Positions 9,422 through 18,785 of a DNA stretch of 64,000 nucleotides are shown here, piece after piece (the stretch's first letter is position 1; each line of letters starts with the position of its first letter). The DNA lies in NCBI RefSeq assembly GCF_001557875.1, contig NZ_LNRF01000001.1, positions 1,736,001-1,800,000 on the forward strand. The letters are read 5' to 3'. The notes under the pieces were generated by a model. The model worked only from the letters and a program-made list of their open reading frames with translations. It did not search any database and had not been told where the DNA came from. The position numbers were made by a program, and so were the translations under genes. This DNA comes from Vibrio splendidus (lineage in GTDB: Bacteria; Pseudomonadota; Gammaproteobacteria; Enterobacterales; Vibrionaceae).

Positions 9422-10228
9422 ATACTCACGATGTACTCATTCAAGAATCAGCGCTAAGCCATCAAGGCAGCTCTTTGAATATCATGAGGGTACGATAATA
9501 TTTGCTCAAAAATAACACTACTTTGTTACTATTTACGTCTTTAAGCACTGCCCAAGGTATAATACAAACTTAACTCTTTATAATTAGTCTGTAAATTTCT
9601 ACATGGGTGCATGTTTGATATAAATGTTAACAGTGTTTTCATTAAACACCTTTCATAAATAGATAGGTATAAATAAATCCCTCACGCTATCTAACCCCTC
9701 CCCCCTTAACTCTTCATTATAAGTTAATATATAAAAATAAGAATAAAACACACAACAAAAAATAAAATCATCGACTATATCATCTTGTCACATTATTTAC
9801 ACAACCAAACTTACATATAAATTAAATCATATTAACAATCACATAAGTTGACATATTTTAATTTTATCCTGAAAATTTCTGATAAATCTTACATATCGAT
9901 AAACTGAATGAATACCATCAAAAGCTACATTAGAAACCTCTAAATCTTGTAACTAAACCTACCACATAGGAGCTGTGGAATGGATAAATACCAAAACAAA
10001 TGGATAAATCCCCCCTAGCCCTTGTAAATAATTGGCTTTCATTTATAAATTCAACTTTTGGGTGAACATCTCCATAACCTTTCATTCAAGCCCAAATTCT
10101 GCGATTAATATCAACATCTTGAGAGAAAATGGTGACATTTTGGTTATATTATTTAGATCGAACTCTTGTGTTGAATGAAAATCCCAGCCATCACGCCAAT
10201 ATAATAACTATCGCTTAGGAGTTGAGCC
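9422..10228 (+). other. Long AT-rich gene-free region
   Basis: About 800 bases, very AT-rich, with homopolymer-like runs and no protein frame of normal size. A 12-codon frame at 9980-10018 (MDKYQNKWINPP) has a strong AGGAG ribosome binding site and might be a leader peptide or chance. The stretch is long enough for a complex promoter of the downstream winged-helix/EAL gene. High AT content of this kind in Vibrio often marks H-NS-bound DNA; that is inference. Confidence 0.5.
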
Positions 10229-11974
10229 ATGCACTGTTCTTTCAATATAAATAACAATAATGAGAGCTTGCAACTGATCTACAATGAAGAAAAAATATAT
10301 ATAAAAAACAACAGTAATAAGATATCAGAGGAAAGTCTTAATAGTAAAGAGAGTTTTGTTTTCAAATATCTTATTGAACATTCATCAATATCTAACCCTC
10401 AATCTGCGAGAGACGTTGAAGAATCTTTTAAATTACATTTTGATGAAGAGTTCAGCTTATACGCATTAAAGAACATTATCGCTTCAATAAGAAAAAAGTA
10501 TCGGAATTTATGTAAAAAAGCGAAGATCGATAATAACAGCGAACTTATCTCTAACCTTTATAAGGTGGGTTACTTCATCGATCTCGACAAAAGCTCTACA
10601 AACTGTATCGCACCGAAATACGACATCAACCGATTCAAGCCCAGTCAGATAGAGATGTTAAAACTGATGTTCAAGACTTATCATCGAGAACTGATTAAGG
10701 CTCTGATAGCCGTGCTCACCATCTCTTCATTTTTCCTCTTCGTTGTCTACTTTTTCCAAATCCTTTATACGACGAAGATTGCAGATGAATACAGCGAAAA
10801 CACCAAACATATTGCGCAAGAGATCATGGACTACGGTTGCAATAACGAAGGGGCCGTACACTCGCTAAGGCACTCACTCAACCTTGATTCTGTCATTATG
10901 ACGACGTCTCGCGGTTCATGTTATATATCCAAAACGCGCTCGAAAATAGTAGAGCTTGATCAAGTTGATGACTTTTACGATAGTGCCGATTTTGCTTATT
11001 CACGTTTTGCAGATACCAAGCGCGACATTGACCTTACTGTGCGAATTTCTAAGCGCTCTATTGAAGCTAGATACAAGAACTCATTATTGCCTCTGTTAGT
11101 CGATTCAGTCTCTATCCAGAAGAATGGTTATTACATTCTGAATCTAGGTGAAGAAAGCAAAGCTATCTATCAAGCATCACTGCCAACCGGCGCAACCATC
11201 GCCTTCTACAGTGACGATATTGTTGCCCTGTGGGCTGCACTTTCTTTGATTCTCGCCACTCTACTTTATCGCTCCTACATTCTTGGCTTCGTCATATACA
11301 TGTTTCGTTGGAAGCACATTTCCTTCGAAGAAGAACCCATCATCAACACCGAAGATAACAGCGTTCTGTATTACGAGTTGCTATCGAGAGTTCGTAACGT
11401 TGGCGTTTTGAGCTTCATCAACACGATGAGACGCTCCAATTTACTTACCTTGCATACTATTTTGATCATCGAAACGGTAAGAAGAGCTAAATTAAACAAC
11501 AACCATGAAATCTATGGTGTCAATGTATGCCCGAGTGCCTTGGTCGGCTCTAACTTTGCCAAATTAAAAGAGCATTTAGTCATGATGGAAGCGAATGAAT
11601 TTGTCGTCGAGATTACCGAGTATTCGAACATTGGCTATGGATGTGAGGTTATCGATAACATTAAGGATGTCAAAAAGCTTGGTATCACCATCGCACTGGA
11701 TGACTTTGGTACGGGCAATAACAACATCGAAATCATCAATGTCATATCTCCCACCTATTTAAAACTGGATCGCTGTTTTGTTAAGGATATCGAGTCAGGA
11801 GAGCACCATCAGGGTGTATTGCTTAATATCTCGGAAATTGGACGCTTATCAAACATCACGATGATTTATGAAGGTGTCGAGACGCGTAGGCAACAATATA
11901 TTTTGTGTCAGTTGGGCTACAACTTACATCAAGGTTATCTGTATAGCAGACCTCAAAGCACAACCGACGGGTAA
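10229..11974 (+). CDS. ToxR-like winged helix, transmembrane, EAL fusion protein
   Basis: This 581-residue inner-membrane protein joins a DNA-binding and a c-di-GMP domain. Residues about 35-120 look like a Trans_reg_C winged helix, including the closing VGYFIDL. TM1 is at 157-178. A periplasmic loop of about 150 residues has C204 and C231 in a CSS-motif-like setting (CNNEGAVHSLR, then SRGSCYI). TM2 is at about 331-357 and the EAL domain at about 370-577. Most catalytic positions survive: E383 (ELL instead of EAL), N433, E461, D491-D492, K512 and E549. It follows an 800-base AT-rich region and has an AGGAG site. It may bind DNA from the membrane in response to c-di-GMP or periplasmic redox state. 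Confidence 0.82.
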   Translation: MHCSFNINNNNESLQLIYNEEKIYIKNNSNKISEESLNSKESFVFKYLIEHSSISNPQSARDVEESFKLHFDEEFSLYALKNIIASIRKKYRNLCKKAKIDNNSELISNLYKVGYFIDLDKSSTNCIAPKYDINRFKPSQIEMLKLMFKTYHRELIKALIAVLTISSFFLFVVYFFQILYTTKIADEYSENTKHIAQEIMDYGCNNEGAVHSLRHSLNLDSVIMTTSRGSCYISKTRSKIVELDQVDDFYDSADFAYSRFADTKRDIDLTVRISKRSIEARYKNSLLPLLVDSVSIQKNGYYILNLGEESKAIYQASLPTGATIAFYSDDIVALWAALSLILATLLYRSYILGFVIYMFRWKHISFEEEPIINTEDNSVLYYELLSRVRNVGVLSFINTMRRSNLLTLHTILIIETVRRAKLNNNHEIYGVNVCPSALVGSNFAKLKEHLVMMEANEFVVEITEYSNIGYGCEVIDNIKDVKKLGITIALDDFGTGNNNIEIINVISPTYLKLDRCFVKDIESGEHHQGVLLNISEIGRLSNITMIYEGVETRRQQYILCQLGYNLHQGYLYSRPQSTTDG

Positions 11975-11992
11975 CTTTATAATATCAAACGT

Positions 11993-14578
11993 CTATAGCT
12001 CAGCACCTGTTGGCCCTGCTGCGTCGAATGGATATGGCGTAGCTCTAATTTTAGATCTAACGCAGTCTTCAAGCTTCGCAGGAAAGTACGCGTCAACTAA
12101 CCCTTGGGCAGAGAGCGGCTTATCAAAGTAATAACCTTGTAGTAAATCACAGTGGTATTGCTGTAACTTCGCCATCTGTTCTGGGGTTTCAACCCCTTCT
12201 GCGACCACTTTCATCTGGCACGATGCACCAATATCGATGATAGCTTTAACCAAGGTTTCACTGTGCTGACTGGAATTCAATTTTCCAATAAAAGAGCGGT
12301 CTATCTTTATCTCTGTGATCGGCAGGGTATTCAGGTAGTTCAGTGATGAAAATCCGGTACCAAAGTCATCGAGCGAAATGCCAAATCCATATTCTCTAAG
12401 CCTTCTCAGTACCGGCTCGACAATGTGCAGATCTTTGATGAGAATGTTTTCGGTCAGCTCTAGCGTCACTCGGCAAGGAGCTATGCCCACCTCTTCGACG
12501 AGGCGAATGACCTTATCATCGAAACCAAGTTCGAAAACTTGCTTAGGTGACACGTTTACAGAAACTCCTACCGCCTCAGGTCCATTTGGCATCAAGTTTA
12601 AGGTGTCTTCACATGCTTTCCTTAGTACAAATTCCCCTATTTCATGAATCTTCCCAACCCGCTCTGCCGCAGGAATGAAATCCAACGGAGACACAAAACC
12701 AAGTAAGCCGTTGTTCCAACGACACAATGCCTCAACGCCTTTTAGCTGCTCAGAATGAGAATCCACTTGAGGTTGATACAGTACATTAAATTCGCCCCTC
12801 TCTAACGCAGTTCTAAGCTGCTCTTCCACCGAAAAGTCGTACTTCACTTTTCGATTGATCACATCGTCATAGAAAATTGCTTCGCCTTTATTCAATTCTT
12901 TAGCCTTGTACAACACAATGTCGGCTTTGGTTAGCAGTTCCTCTACTTCAGTCCCGTCATAAGGATACATCGACACGCCAGCCGAACACTGGGTAGAGAC
13001 TGAAGTACCCTGAATATTAAATAGCGATTTGAATACATCTTGGATTTGTTGGACTTTCTGTTCCGCTTCCACAAGATCGTGAATTCCCGGCAGACAGAAG
13101 ACAAACTCATCCCCCCCAAAGCGTGAAACGATATCGTTAGTCCCTAAGATTCGTTCAAATCGCGAACCTATCTGTTTCAGCAGCTCATCTCCGCTTGCGT
13201 GGCCATATTGGTCATTGATGCGTTTAAAGTTATCTAAGTCAACAAAGACCAACGCCACCAGCTTGCCTTCAAGTTTAGAGTGAGCGATGGCTCGGTTCAC
13301 TTGCACTTCAAGTTCAGAGCGATTAGGGAGAGCGGTCAAAGAGTCGTGTCTTGCCATATGTTGCAGACGACGGCGGCTATTTTGGATTCGATTGAAGTCG
13401 TCGGAAATTCTCTGCTCCATTTGATCAAAGCGCAGCGATATTCGTCGACTCACTAGAACGCTGATAAAAATACAGACCAAGGTAGCCAGCACACTCAAGA
13501 TAAGAATGAGCCCAAATTCATTACGAGATTCCGAGAGTAGTTGGTCTTTTCTGTGTTCAATGGAAGCATTTACATTATTCAAGTACACGCCAGTACCCAC
13601 TATCCATCCCCAATCACCTACCTTTTTGACATAGCTACTTTTGGGGCCGATAAAACCCTGTTTATCAACGGTGATGTAGTTAACAAACCCGCCAGACTCA
13701 GCTTGCGCTAAAACGTCTTGCTTGAAGTTGTTTCCAAGGTCATCGTAAACATTAAGATCTTGCCCAATATGGATTTGGTGTGCGTGAAGTAAGCTGTCAC
13801 CATTCTGTTCAAAAACGAACAAGTATCCATTATCACCGACCGTTATCTTCGACAATATATCGAGAATTCTTTGGTAGCTGACTCGTTTAACATCATCGAG
13901 AGAAATACCAGTGCCCAAATACCAATCAAATGGTTCGAAACGACGAATGTAACTGAGTTTTTCGAAGTGCGTATTGCCGATGTGTGGCTTTTCAAAGTCT
14001 TGCCCATCAAAGCCGGGACGAGGCACAAAATAGCGGGAATAAGCACCATTATTCTGCTTAAGAAGCGCTATTTGTTGTTTGATGACCGCCACACCACGGC
14101 TATCAGTCGTTTCAAGTTGATTGGTATTTTCTAACTCTGGAGCGCGAGGGTGAACCAGCACTGTGCCCTGCATATCGTAGGCGTAAATGTAGTCTTTTTT
14201 GTCCGCGTAGCTCAGCTTTCTGATTTCGTTAAGAATGAGTAATTTAAGCTCTTCTTCCGGCAGGTGTTGATTCGAGGAGTAGATATTCTGTGCAGCGGTA
14301 TAGGCTCTATCCAGTCGACGTGTGATGCGCTTTTTTACCTCGATTTCAACAAGACGCTGAGTGTGCTTTATCTGTTGCGATACTTGCAGTACTTGCGCCT
14401 CAATAGAGTCCTTTTGAGCAGAGATGTAGTCTGTTCTGATGAGGTCTACCAATGCCTTGACCTTCTGATCTACGCTGGTAAACATCGCTACATTCAAGAC
14501 GATTGCAGAAAAGATGATGATGGTAATCGGCAAATATTTGGTAAACCAGACCAACTTTTTGTCATTAATATGCAACAT
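11993..14578 (-). CDS. dCache-GGDEF-EAL c-di-GMP signalling protein
   Basis: About 861 residues. TM1 follows the N-terminus, then a periplasmic sensor of about 300 residues with two Cache-like halves (YIYAYDMQGTVLVHP and GYLFVFEQNGDSLLH begin equivalent strands; WYLGTGISLDDV and WIVGTGVYLNNV end them), which points to a dCache_2 ligand domain. TM2, GGDEF with intact RFGGDEF, and EAL with GVEALCRWN, DDFGTGFSSL and EGVET follow. Both enzymatic domains look intact. I prefer the ATG at 14578, just before the first TM; the frame also allows 14614, without a visible ribosome binding site. It converges with the winged-helix/EAL gene. Confidence 0.92.
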   Translation of the reverse strand: MLHINDKKLVWFTKYLPITIIIFSAIVLNVAMFTSVDQKVKALVDLIRTDYISAQKDSIEAQVLQVSQQIKHTQRLVEIEVKKRITRRLDRAYTAAQNIYSSNQHLPEEELKLLILNEIRKLSYADKKDYIYAYDMQGTVLVHPRAPELENTNQLETTDSRGVAVIKQQIALLKQNNGAYSRYFVPRPGFDGQDFEKPHIGNTHFEKLSYIRRFEPFDWYLGTGISLDDVKRVSYQRILDILSKITVGDNGYLFVFEQNGDSLLHAHQIHIGQDLNVYDDLGNNFKQDVLAQAESGGFVNYITVDKQGFIGPKSSYVKKVGDWGWIVGTGVYLNNVNASIEHRKDQLLSESRNEFGLILILSVLATLVCIFISVLVSRRISLRFDQMEQRISDDFNRIQNSRRRLQHMARHDSLTALPNRSELEVQVNRAIAHSKLEGKLVALVFVDLDNFKRINDQYGHASGDELLKQIGSRFERILGTNDIVSRFGGDEFVFCLPGIHDLVEAEQKVQQIQDVFKSLFNIQGTSVSTQCSAGVSMYPYDGTEVEELLTKADIVLYKAKELNKGEAIFYDDVINRKVKYDFSVEEQLRTALERGEFNVLYQPQVDSHSEQLKGVEALCRWNNGLLGFVSPLDFIPAAERVGKIHEIGEFVLRKACEDTLNLMPNGPEAVGVSVNVSPKQVFELGFDDKVIRLVEEVGIAPCRVTLELTENILIKDLHIVEPVLRRLREYGFGISLDDFGTGFSSLNYLNTLPITEIKIDRSFIGKLNSSQHSETLVKAIIDIGASCQMKVVAEGVETPEQMAKLQQYHCDLLQGYYFDKPLSAQGLVDAYFPAKLEDCVRSKIRATPYPFDAAGPTGAEL

Positions 14579-14742
14579 ATAAACCCAACACAACAGAACA
14601 GAACAGGATTCCATATAATGTCATCATTTTACTGAACAGCCAACCATAAAAGTTAACATTCAGCTAATTTATAGAAAAAGCTTGTCTATCTCGGAAAAAA
14701 GGTTAGTGTTATACACATATATATCACCATGCAGTTTTAATT

Positions 14743-15114
14743 ATGACCGAATGGAAAGACGACCAGCCGATCTTTAGGCAGCTTGCCGCCAAGATCAGTG
14801 ACCAAATTCTTCAAGGTGTTTGGCTAGAGCTACAAGCACTGCCCTCTGTGCGTGCGGTTGCCGCCGATCTCAAGATCAACCACCTTACCGTCATGAAAAG
14901 CTACCAGTTACTGGTGGATGAAGGCTTGGTAGAGAAAAAACGCGGCCAAGGCATGTATGTGGCCGAAGGGGCACTGCAAAAATTGAAAGAATCTGCACAC
15001 CAATCATTCATCAACACACAGATCCCAGCCATCGCTGAGACGCTAAGCATCATTGATATGAGTGTCGAAGAACTCGTGAAACAGCTAGCACAACATATAA
15101 AGGACAAGTCATGA
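14743..15114 (+). CDS. GntR-family regulator, YtrA type
   Basis: A 123-residue repressor-type protein. The N-terminal winged helix (about 8-75) has the GntR signature: IFRQLAAKISDQI, then LPSVRAVAADLKINHLTVMK, then LVEKKRGQGMYV. The short C-terminal helical tail of about 45 residues is typical of the YtrA subfamily, which regulates adjacent ABC transporters. The TGA overlaps the ATG of the ATPase gene (ATGA), so it heads a three-gene operon that it probably autoregulates. No strong ribosome binding site is visible. Confidence 0.9.
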   Translation: MTEWKDDQPIFRQLAAKISDQILQGVWLELQALPSVRAVAADLKINHLTVMKSYQLLVDEGLVEKKRGQGMYVAEGALQKLKESAHQSFINTQIPAIAETLSIIDMSVEELVKQLAQHIKDKS

Positions 15115-15965
15115 GTACTTTACTTTCCGTGAAAAACGTAACCAAAACCTATTCAAATCAAGTGGGTGTCGAGAACATCAGCTTTGAGTTAAAACCGGGG
15201 CAAGTGCTTGGCCTGCTGGGCCACAATGGCGCGGGTAAATCGACTCTCATCAAATCACTGCTTGGTGGGCATAACTATCAGGGTGAAATCGAAGTCAACG
15301 GCTACCACCCTATCCACCAGCATGCGGAACTCATGCTGCACTTATCGTACATTTCAGACGTTAACGTGTTACCCGAATGGATGACCGTTAAACAACTGCT
15401 TCGATACACCCAAGGTGTGCACCAAAGCTTCAACAAGCAAAAAGCAGAGCAGACATTAAGCAGCACCAACATCAAACTGTCTTCCACTATCAAGCAACTT
15501 TCTAAGGGAATGAAGGTACAACTTCACCTTGCGATCATCATCGCGACTGATACTCAAGTGTTGATCTTAGATGAGCCGACACTTGGCCTAGATTTGCTGT
15601 ACCGCGATACTTTTTATCGCCACCTACTCGAGTGGTTCCACGACGGCGAACGCGCCATGATCATTGCAAGCCATGAGGTTTCAGAGATTGAACACTTATT
15701 AACGGATGTGTTGATTTTAAAACAAGGCCATTGTGTGCTGCAAAAGAGCATGGAAGACATCGAAAACGACTATTTCATTATCGAAGTCGCAAATAACCAT
15801 TCGAGCGAGATACAAAAGCTCAAACCACTGACCTCACAATCAGGCCTGGGCACCACTAAGTGGTTATTGGAAGGCCAATACAAAGCGCAGGTTGAATCAC
15901 TGGGTAACATCTATAACGTTAGTCTCGCAGATCTATTCCTTGCAACACAGACGGAGAAGGCATAA
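15111..15965 (+). CDS. ABC transporter ATPase
   Basis: This 284-residue nucleotide-binding subunit energises the following permease. Walker A is GHNGAGKST (near residue 37), the signature appears as QLSKGMKVQLHLA (a divergent LSKG in place of LSGG), and Walker B is VLILDEPTLGLD; the switch His is in ASHEVSE. The divergent signature is common in drug- or peptide-stress exporters of this class. Its TAA shares a base with the permease ATG. Export of an antimicrobial or cell-envelope role is inferred from YtrA-type operons. Confidence 0.9.
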   Translation: MSTLLSVKNVTKTYSNQVGVENISFELKPGQVLGLLGHNGAGKSTLIKSLLGGHNYQGEIEVNGYHPIHQHAELMLHLSYISDVNVLPEWMTVKQLLRYTQGVHQSFNKQKAEQTLSSTNIKLSSTIKQLSKGMKVQLHLAIIIATDTQVLILDEPTLGLDLLYRDTFYRHLLEWFHDGERAMIIASHEVSEIEHLLTDVLILKQGHCVLQKSMEDIENDYFIIEVANNHSSEIQKLKPLTSQSGLGTTKWLLEGQYKAQVESLGNIYNVSLADLFLATQTEKA

Positions 15966-16822
15966 TGCATCCAAGTTTTTACATGCTAGAAAAAGAACTC
16001 ATCGAGCACAAAATTAACACTCGATTACCTCTGTTTGTCGCGTTATGTGGTTTCTTGCTGTTCGTTAGTCTATTTTTCAATGGCGCAGCGCAGCATGAGT
16101 TTTTCTTCGAAATGCAAGTGAACGGTGACGTGAGCGACATCCACAGAGAGTTCGCACAAGACCTCAACTCAGTGATCTACTTTGGCGCGGGCCTTATTTC
16201 ACTGGTCCTATCGACGCTTTACATCCCTAAAACGCTGCGTAAAGAGCGCCAAGAAGGCAGTTCAATGTTTTGGAGAAGTATGCCAGTGTCTAACGCAATG
16301 ACTCACGGCGTGAAGCTAGGCTTCGGTTTAGTGGTAATTCCGGCTATCTGTGCATTGCTAGTGCTTTTCGCCGATTTACTATTCTGGATATTGAACGTGT
16401 CTAGCGAGCAACAACTGGCGTTACTGGTTGAGCAGCAGTCCCTGTTTTATGTGCTAAGCAACTGGCTCGTGTTCTTCGGACGAATGATGTTAGTTGCACT
16501 GGTTTTACTACCACTAGCAACGGTTACCCTAGCGATTTCTCAGTTGGTGAACTCTCCATTGCTTGTCATTTTTATCTCAAGCTATGCGATTAAGTTCCTC
16601 TCTGTCGCTGTATTTGGGTTCTATGGCATCAACGATTTCCTATCTCTCATCGCATCACTGCCACTGAAGGTACTGACAGCAAGCAACCCATTCAGCGCGA
16701 TTGCTGAAGCGCCGATTTTATCGTTAAGTATTTACGTACTGATTGGCGTTGGCGGTTATCTGCTAAGCCTAAAGCTAAATAGAACAGACGATGTGAGTTT
16801 AAAGACGCTGTTCCAACGCTAG
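15965..16822 (+). CDS. ABC transporter permease
   Basis: This 285-residue inner-membrane subunit has about six hydrophobic segments: about 22-40, 70-87, 117-140, 170-195, 200-222 and 255-275. The family is ABC-2-like. It lies last in the gntR-ATPase-permease operon. The loop KTLRKERQEGSSMFWRSMPV resembles the cytoplasmic coupling region of ABC-2 permeases. The substrate is unknown. Confidence 0.85.
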   Translation: MHPSFYMLEKELIEHKINTRLPLFVALCGFLLFVSLFFNGAAQHEFFFEMQVNGDVSDIHREFAQDLNSVIYFGAGLISLVLSTLYIPKTLRKERQEGSSMFWRSMPVSNAMTHGVKLGFGLVVIPAICALLVLFADLLFWILNVSSEQQLALLVEQQSLFYVLSNWLVFFGRMMLVALVLLPLATVTLAISQLVNSPLLVIFISSYAIKFLSVAVFGFYGINDFLSLIASLPLKVLTASNPFSAIAEAPILSLSIYVLIGVGGYLLSLKLNRTDDVSLKTLFQR

Positions 16823-16881
16823 AGTCTACCCTAAGCACGAGCCTTTATCGGGCGTCACATCAGGTACAAAAATCTAAATCA

Positions 16882-16909
16882 AAGCTTCTGAGAAATCGGG
16901 AGCTTTTTT
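16882..16909 (+). terminator. Terminator of the GntR/ABC operon
   Basis: A 10-bp stem (AAGCTTCTGA / TCGGGAGCTT, with two G-T pairs) closed by a GAAA tetraloop is followed by TTTTT. It is 60 bases after the permease stop. Confidence 0.85.
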
Positions 16910-16939
16910 ATTATCAGGGCCCTAACGAATACAGGGTGC

Positions 16940-16975
16940 GGAACCAAGGAACAAGGAACAAGGAACAAGGAACAA
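16940..16975 (+). repeat. Tandem GGAACAA heptamer repeat
   Basis: Four perfect GGAACAA units in a row (16948-16975) are preceded by one degenerate unit, GGAACCAA (16940-16947). It lies in intergenic DNA, so copy-number change would not shift a reading frame. Confidence 0.9.
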
Positions 16976-17203
16976 ACAGTTTTAGTTTAGGGGAATAGAT
17001 TTAACGAACGAAGATAAACTAACAGGAGAGGTATTAATGAGCTGACATTGAATTGCATTGTTGTTAATGCCTGCCAGCTCTTTGGAGGATGACTTCGTTA
17101 GTCGCCGACCAGATGAAGGTCCTTGAGAGTGCTAATGAAATCGATTTGTTGCGTTTTACATTTGATTAAGCTTTTCAGCTTTTAAAGCTTTACGATTTAA
17201 AGC

Positions 17204-17287
17204 TTATTTCTTTGATGCTTCTTTTGACGTGTCTTTCCAGTATTGGATACGAACGCGATGAAGCTGTGCTCTTCTCATTTTTTTCAT
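17204..17287 (-). CDS. Possible 27-residue basic small protein
   Basis: A short minus-strand frame starts ATGAAAAAAATG and begins MKKMRRAQLHRVRIQYW. It is rich in Lys and Arg and has a plausible ribosome binding site (AAAAGGAA, 9 bases upstream). An in-frame TGA lies just upstream, so it is not the end of a longer gene. AAGCTTT-containing inverted repeats follow the stop and might terminate transcription. I recognise no family. It is the best coding candidate in a 0.95 kb gene-poor stretch but could be chance. Confidence 0.35.
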   Translation of the reverse strand: MKKMRRAQLHRVRIQYWKDTSKEASKK

Positions 17288-17774
17288 AAGGGATATTTCC
17301 TTTTCTTTAACTGCTCTTCATGAGCTATTTTTATTGCCAACCATTCGAATCTAACGGTGTTTGATGCCCAGATCAATGATACAAATCACAAAATATATAG
17401 AGTTTTGAGTACCATTTACATCAAAGTATGACCTAGATATCAACTATGGCTCAATTCAATCCTATGAGCCACTGTTCAAAATTAAGGTTAGTTCTCTCAG
17501 ATGACAAATTCATTTCAGTATCAATACAGTTCAATGATACTACTTAATAGACCGGACCAACGCGGATTTAGTTCCAACGTCTTATCTTTTATTGCTAACA
17601 CCATCCTAAAAGTTACCGCGTAACTAAAACCAAATTCAATGTGAACAAATAATCACCACATTAGCCTATACGTCACAACATCAAAATGGGATTATGTTTG
17701 TAACGGATAGAGCTTTTGATAGAAAAAAGCCGTAATGGACAAAATTAAATAGACGTAATTAAATGGATGTAATA

Positions 17775-18065
17775 ATGAGTAAAGTAATTCTGCAAGGGCA
17801 TATTCTAGTTCCAGACAACGATCTAGAAGCAGTGACACAAGCCTTGGTTGTGCACAAAGAACTGACACTGGAAGAACCTGGTTGTATCGTGTTTCGAGTC
17901 AGTCAAAGCACGCTTCAACCTAATCGCTTTGAAGTGTATGAAGAATTCACTAGCCGAGAAGCATTTGAATCCCACCAACAGCGAGTAAAAACGTCTGAAT
18001 GGGGTGATATATCCAAGAACGTGACACGTCATTACCAAGTCACCGACGTGACCACACCACAATGA
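17775..18065 (+). CDS. Antibiotic biosynthesis monooxygenase (ABM) domain protein
   Basis: A 96-residue single-domain protein of the dimeric alpha-beta ABM fold. Members include quinol monooxygenases such as YgiN and many uncharacterised proteins. The hallmark sequence EPGCIVFRVSQS followed by RFEVYEEFTSREAFESHQ is present. I prefer the ATG at 17775 (MSKVILQG), with GGAT upstream, over 17763. The stop overlaps the start of the nucleotidyltransferase gene, so the two are coupled. Confidence 0.82.
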   Translation: MSKVILQGHILVPDNDLEAVTQALVVHKELTLEEPGCIVFRVSQSTLQPNRFEVYEEFTSREAFESHQQRVKTSEWGDISKNVTRHYQVTDVTTPQ

Positions 18066-18616
18066 CAGAGCCCTTAGCCAACCGCATCATCACATTAATC
18101 AAACAAGATCCCTTACGAATGCAGGTTTTAGACTGTGTCGCTCAGCTGGATTTACCGCAGTGCTACGTTGCTGCAGGCTTTGTGAGAAACCTCGCTTGGG
18201 ATCACCTACATGATTATGCCTCCCCGACTCCACTCAATGATATTGATGTGATCTACTTTGATCCCATTGATACCTCTTACGAATCGGCTCTTCGATACGA
18301 GGCTCTGCTTAAACAACGCTTACCCGAACTGAATTGGCAAGTTCGTAATCAAGCCTGCATGCACATCAGAAATCGGGATGAGCCTTACCAAAGCTCATTA
18401 GAAGCAATGAGTTTTTGGCCAGAGAAAGAGACTGCAGTTGGTATCAAACAAAAGCTAACCGGAGAAATTGAGTGTATTTCTGCTTTTGGCTTAGAAAGTT
18501 TGTTTGATTTGCAAATCACACCCAACCCAAAGCGTAGCCGAGAGATCTTTGATCAAAGAGTACAATCCAAGGACTGGCTGATCCAGTGGCCCAAGTTAAC
18601 GATTAGTCACCGTTAA
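18062..18616 (+). CDS. Nucleotidyltransferase-like protein (PF06042 type)
   Basis: A 184-residue cytoplasmic protein resembling the YjfA/DUF925 nucleotidyltransferase-like family. Conserved elements are AAGFVRNLAWD near residue 37 and the metal-binding-like NDIDVIYFD near residue 59. Its ATG overlaps the stop of the ABM gene. The substrate is not known for the family, and I cannot derive it here. Confidence 0.78.
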   Translation: MTEPLANRIITLIKQDPLRMQVLDCVAQLDLPQCYVAAGFVRNLAWDHLHDYASPTPLNDIDVIYFDPIDTSYESALRYEALLKQRLPELNWQVRNQACMHIRNRDEPYQSSLEAMSFWPEKETAVGIKQKLTGEIECISAFGLESLFDLQITPNPKRSREIFDQRVQSKDWLIQWPKLTISHR

Positions 18617-18785
18617 CTAGCAGTCGAATTCAAACGCTAAAACCATTGACTAAAATCCCAATCAGATCGAACATGCCCACTTGTTAGCTAACTAACTTAG
18701 TAGCTTATTAAGTTAGCACTAACCAACTCATCAACCGCGCGTGGTGACTAGCTGCTACGCTCTCTCGTCATACAGAGTAACGACC

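Larger units (their letters stand above)
16823..17774 (+). other. Gene-poor 0.95 kb region
   Basis: Besides the ABC operon terminator this stretch holds a heptamer repeat (16940-16975), a possible 27-codon gene on the minus strand (17204-17287) and AT-rich sequence with AAGCTTTAAA-type inverted repeats around 17167-17206. No normal-sized frame is convincing. The part from 17360 to 17774 shows nothing I can name beyond presumed promoter sequence for the monooxygenase gene. Confidence 0.5.

Noticed and set aside
9980-10018. 12-codon frame with AGGAG site as a separate gene
   Set aside because: Too short to support on its own; mentioned only as a possible leader.
11868-12131. Frame bridging the two convergent EAL genes
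   Set aside because: It is a shadow of the 3' ends of both genes.
18692-18716. CTAACTTA/TAAGTTAG hairpin before the deaminase gene
   Set aside because: An 8-bp AT-rich stem without a T run in repetitive TTAGC-rich sequence; no function can be assigned.
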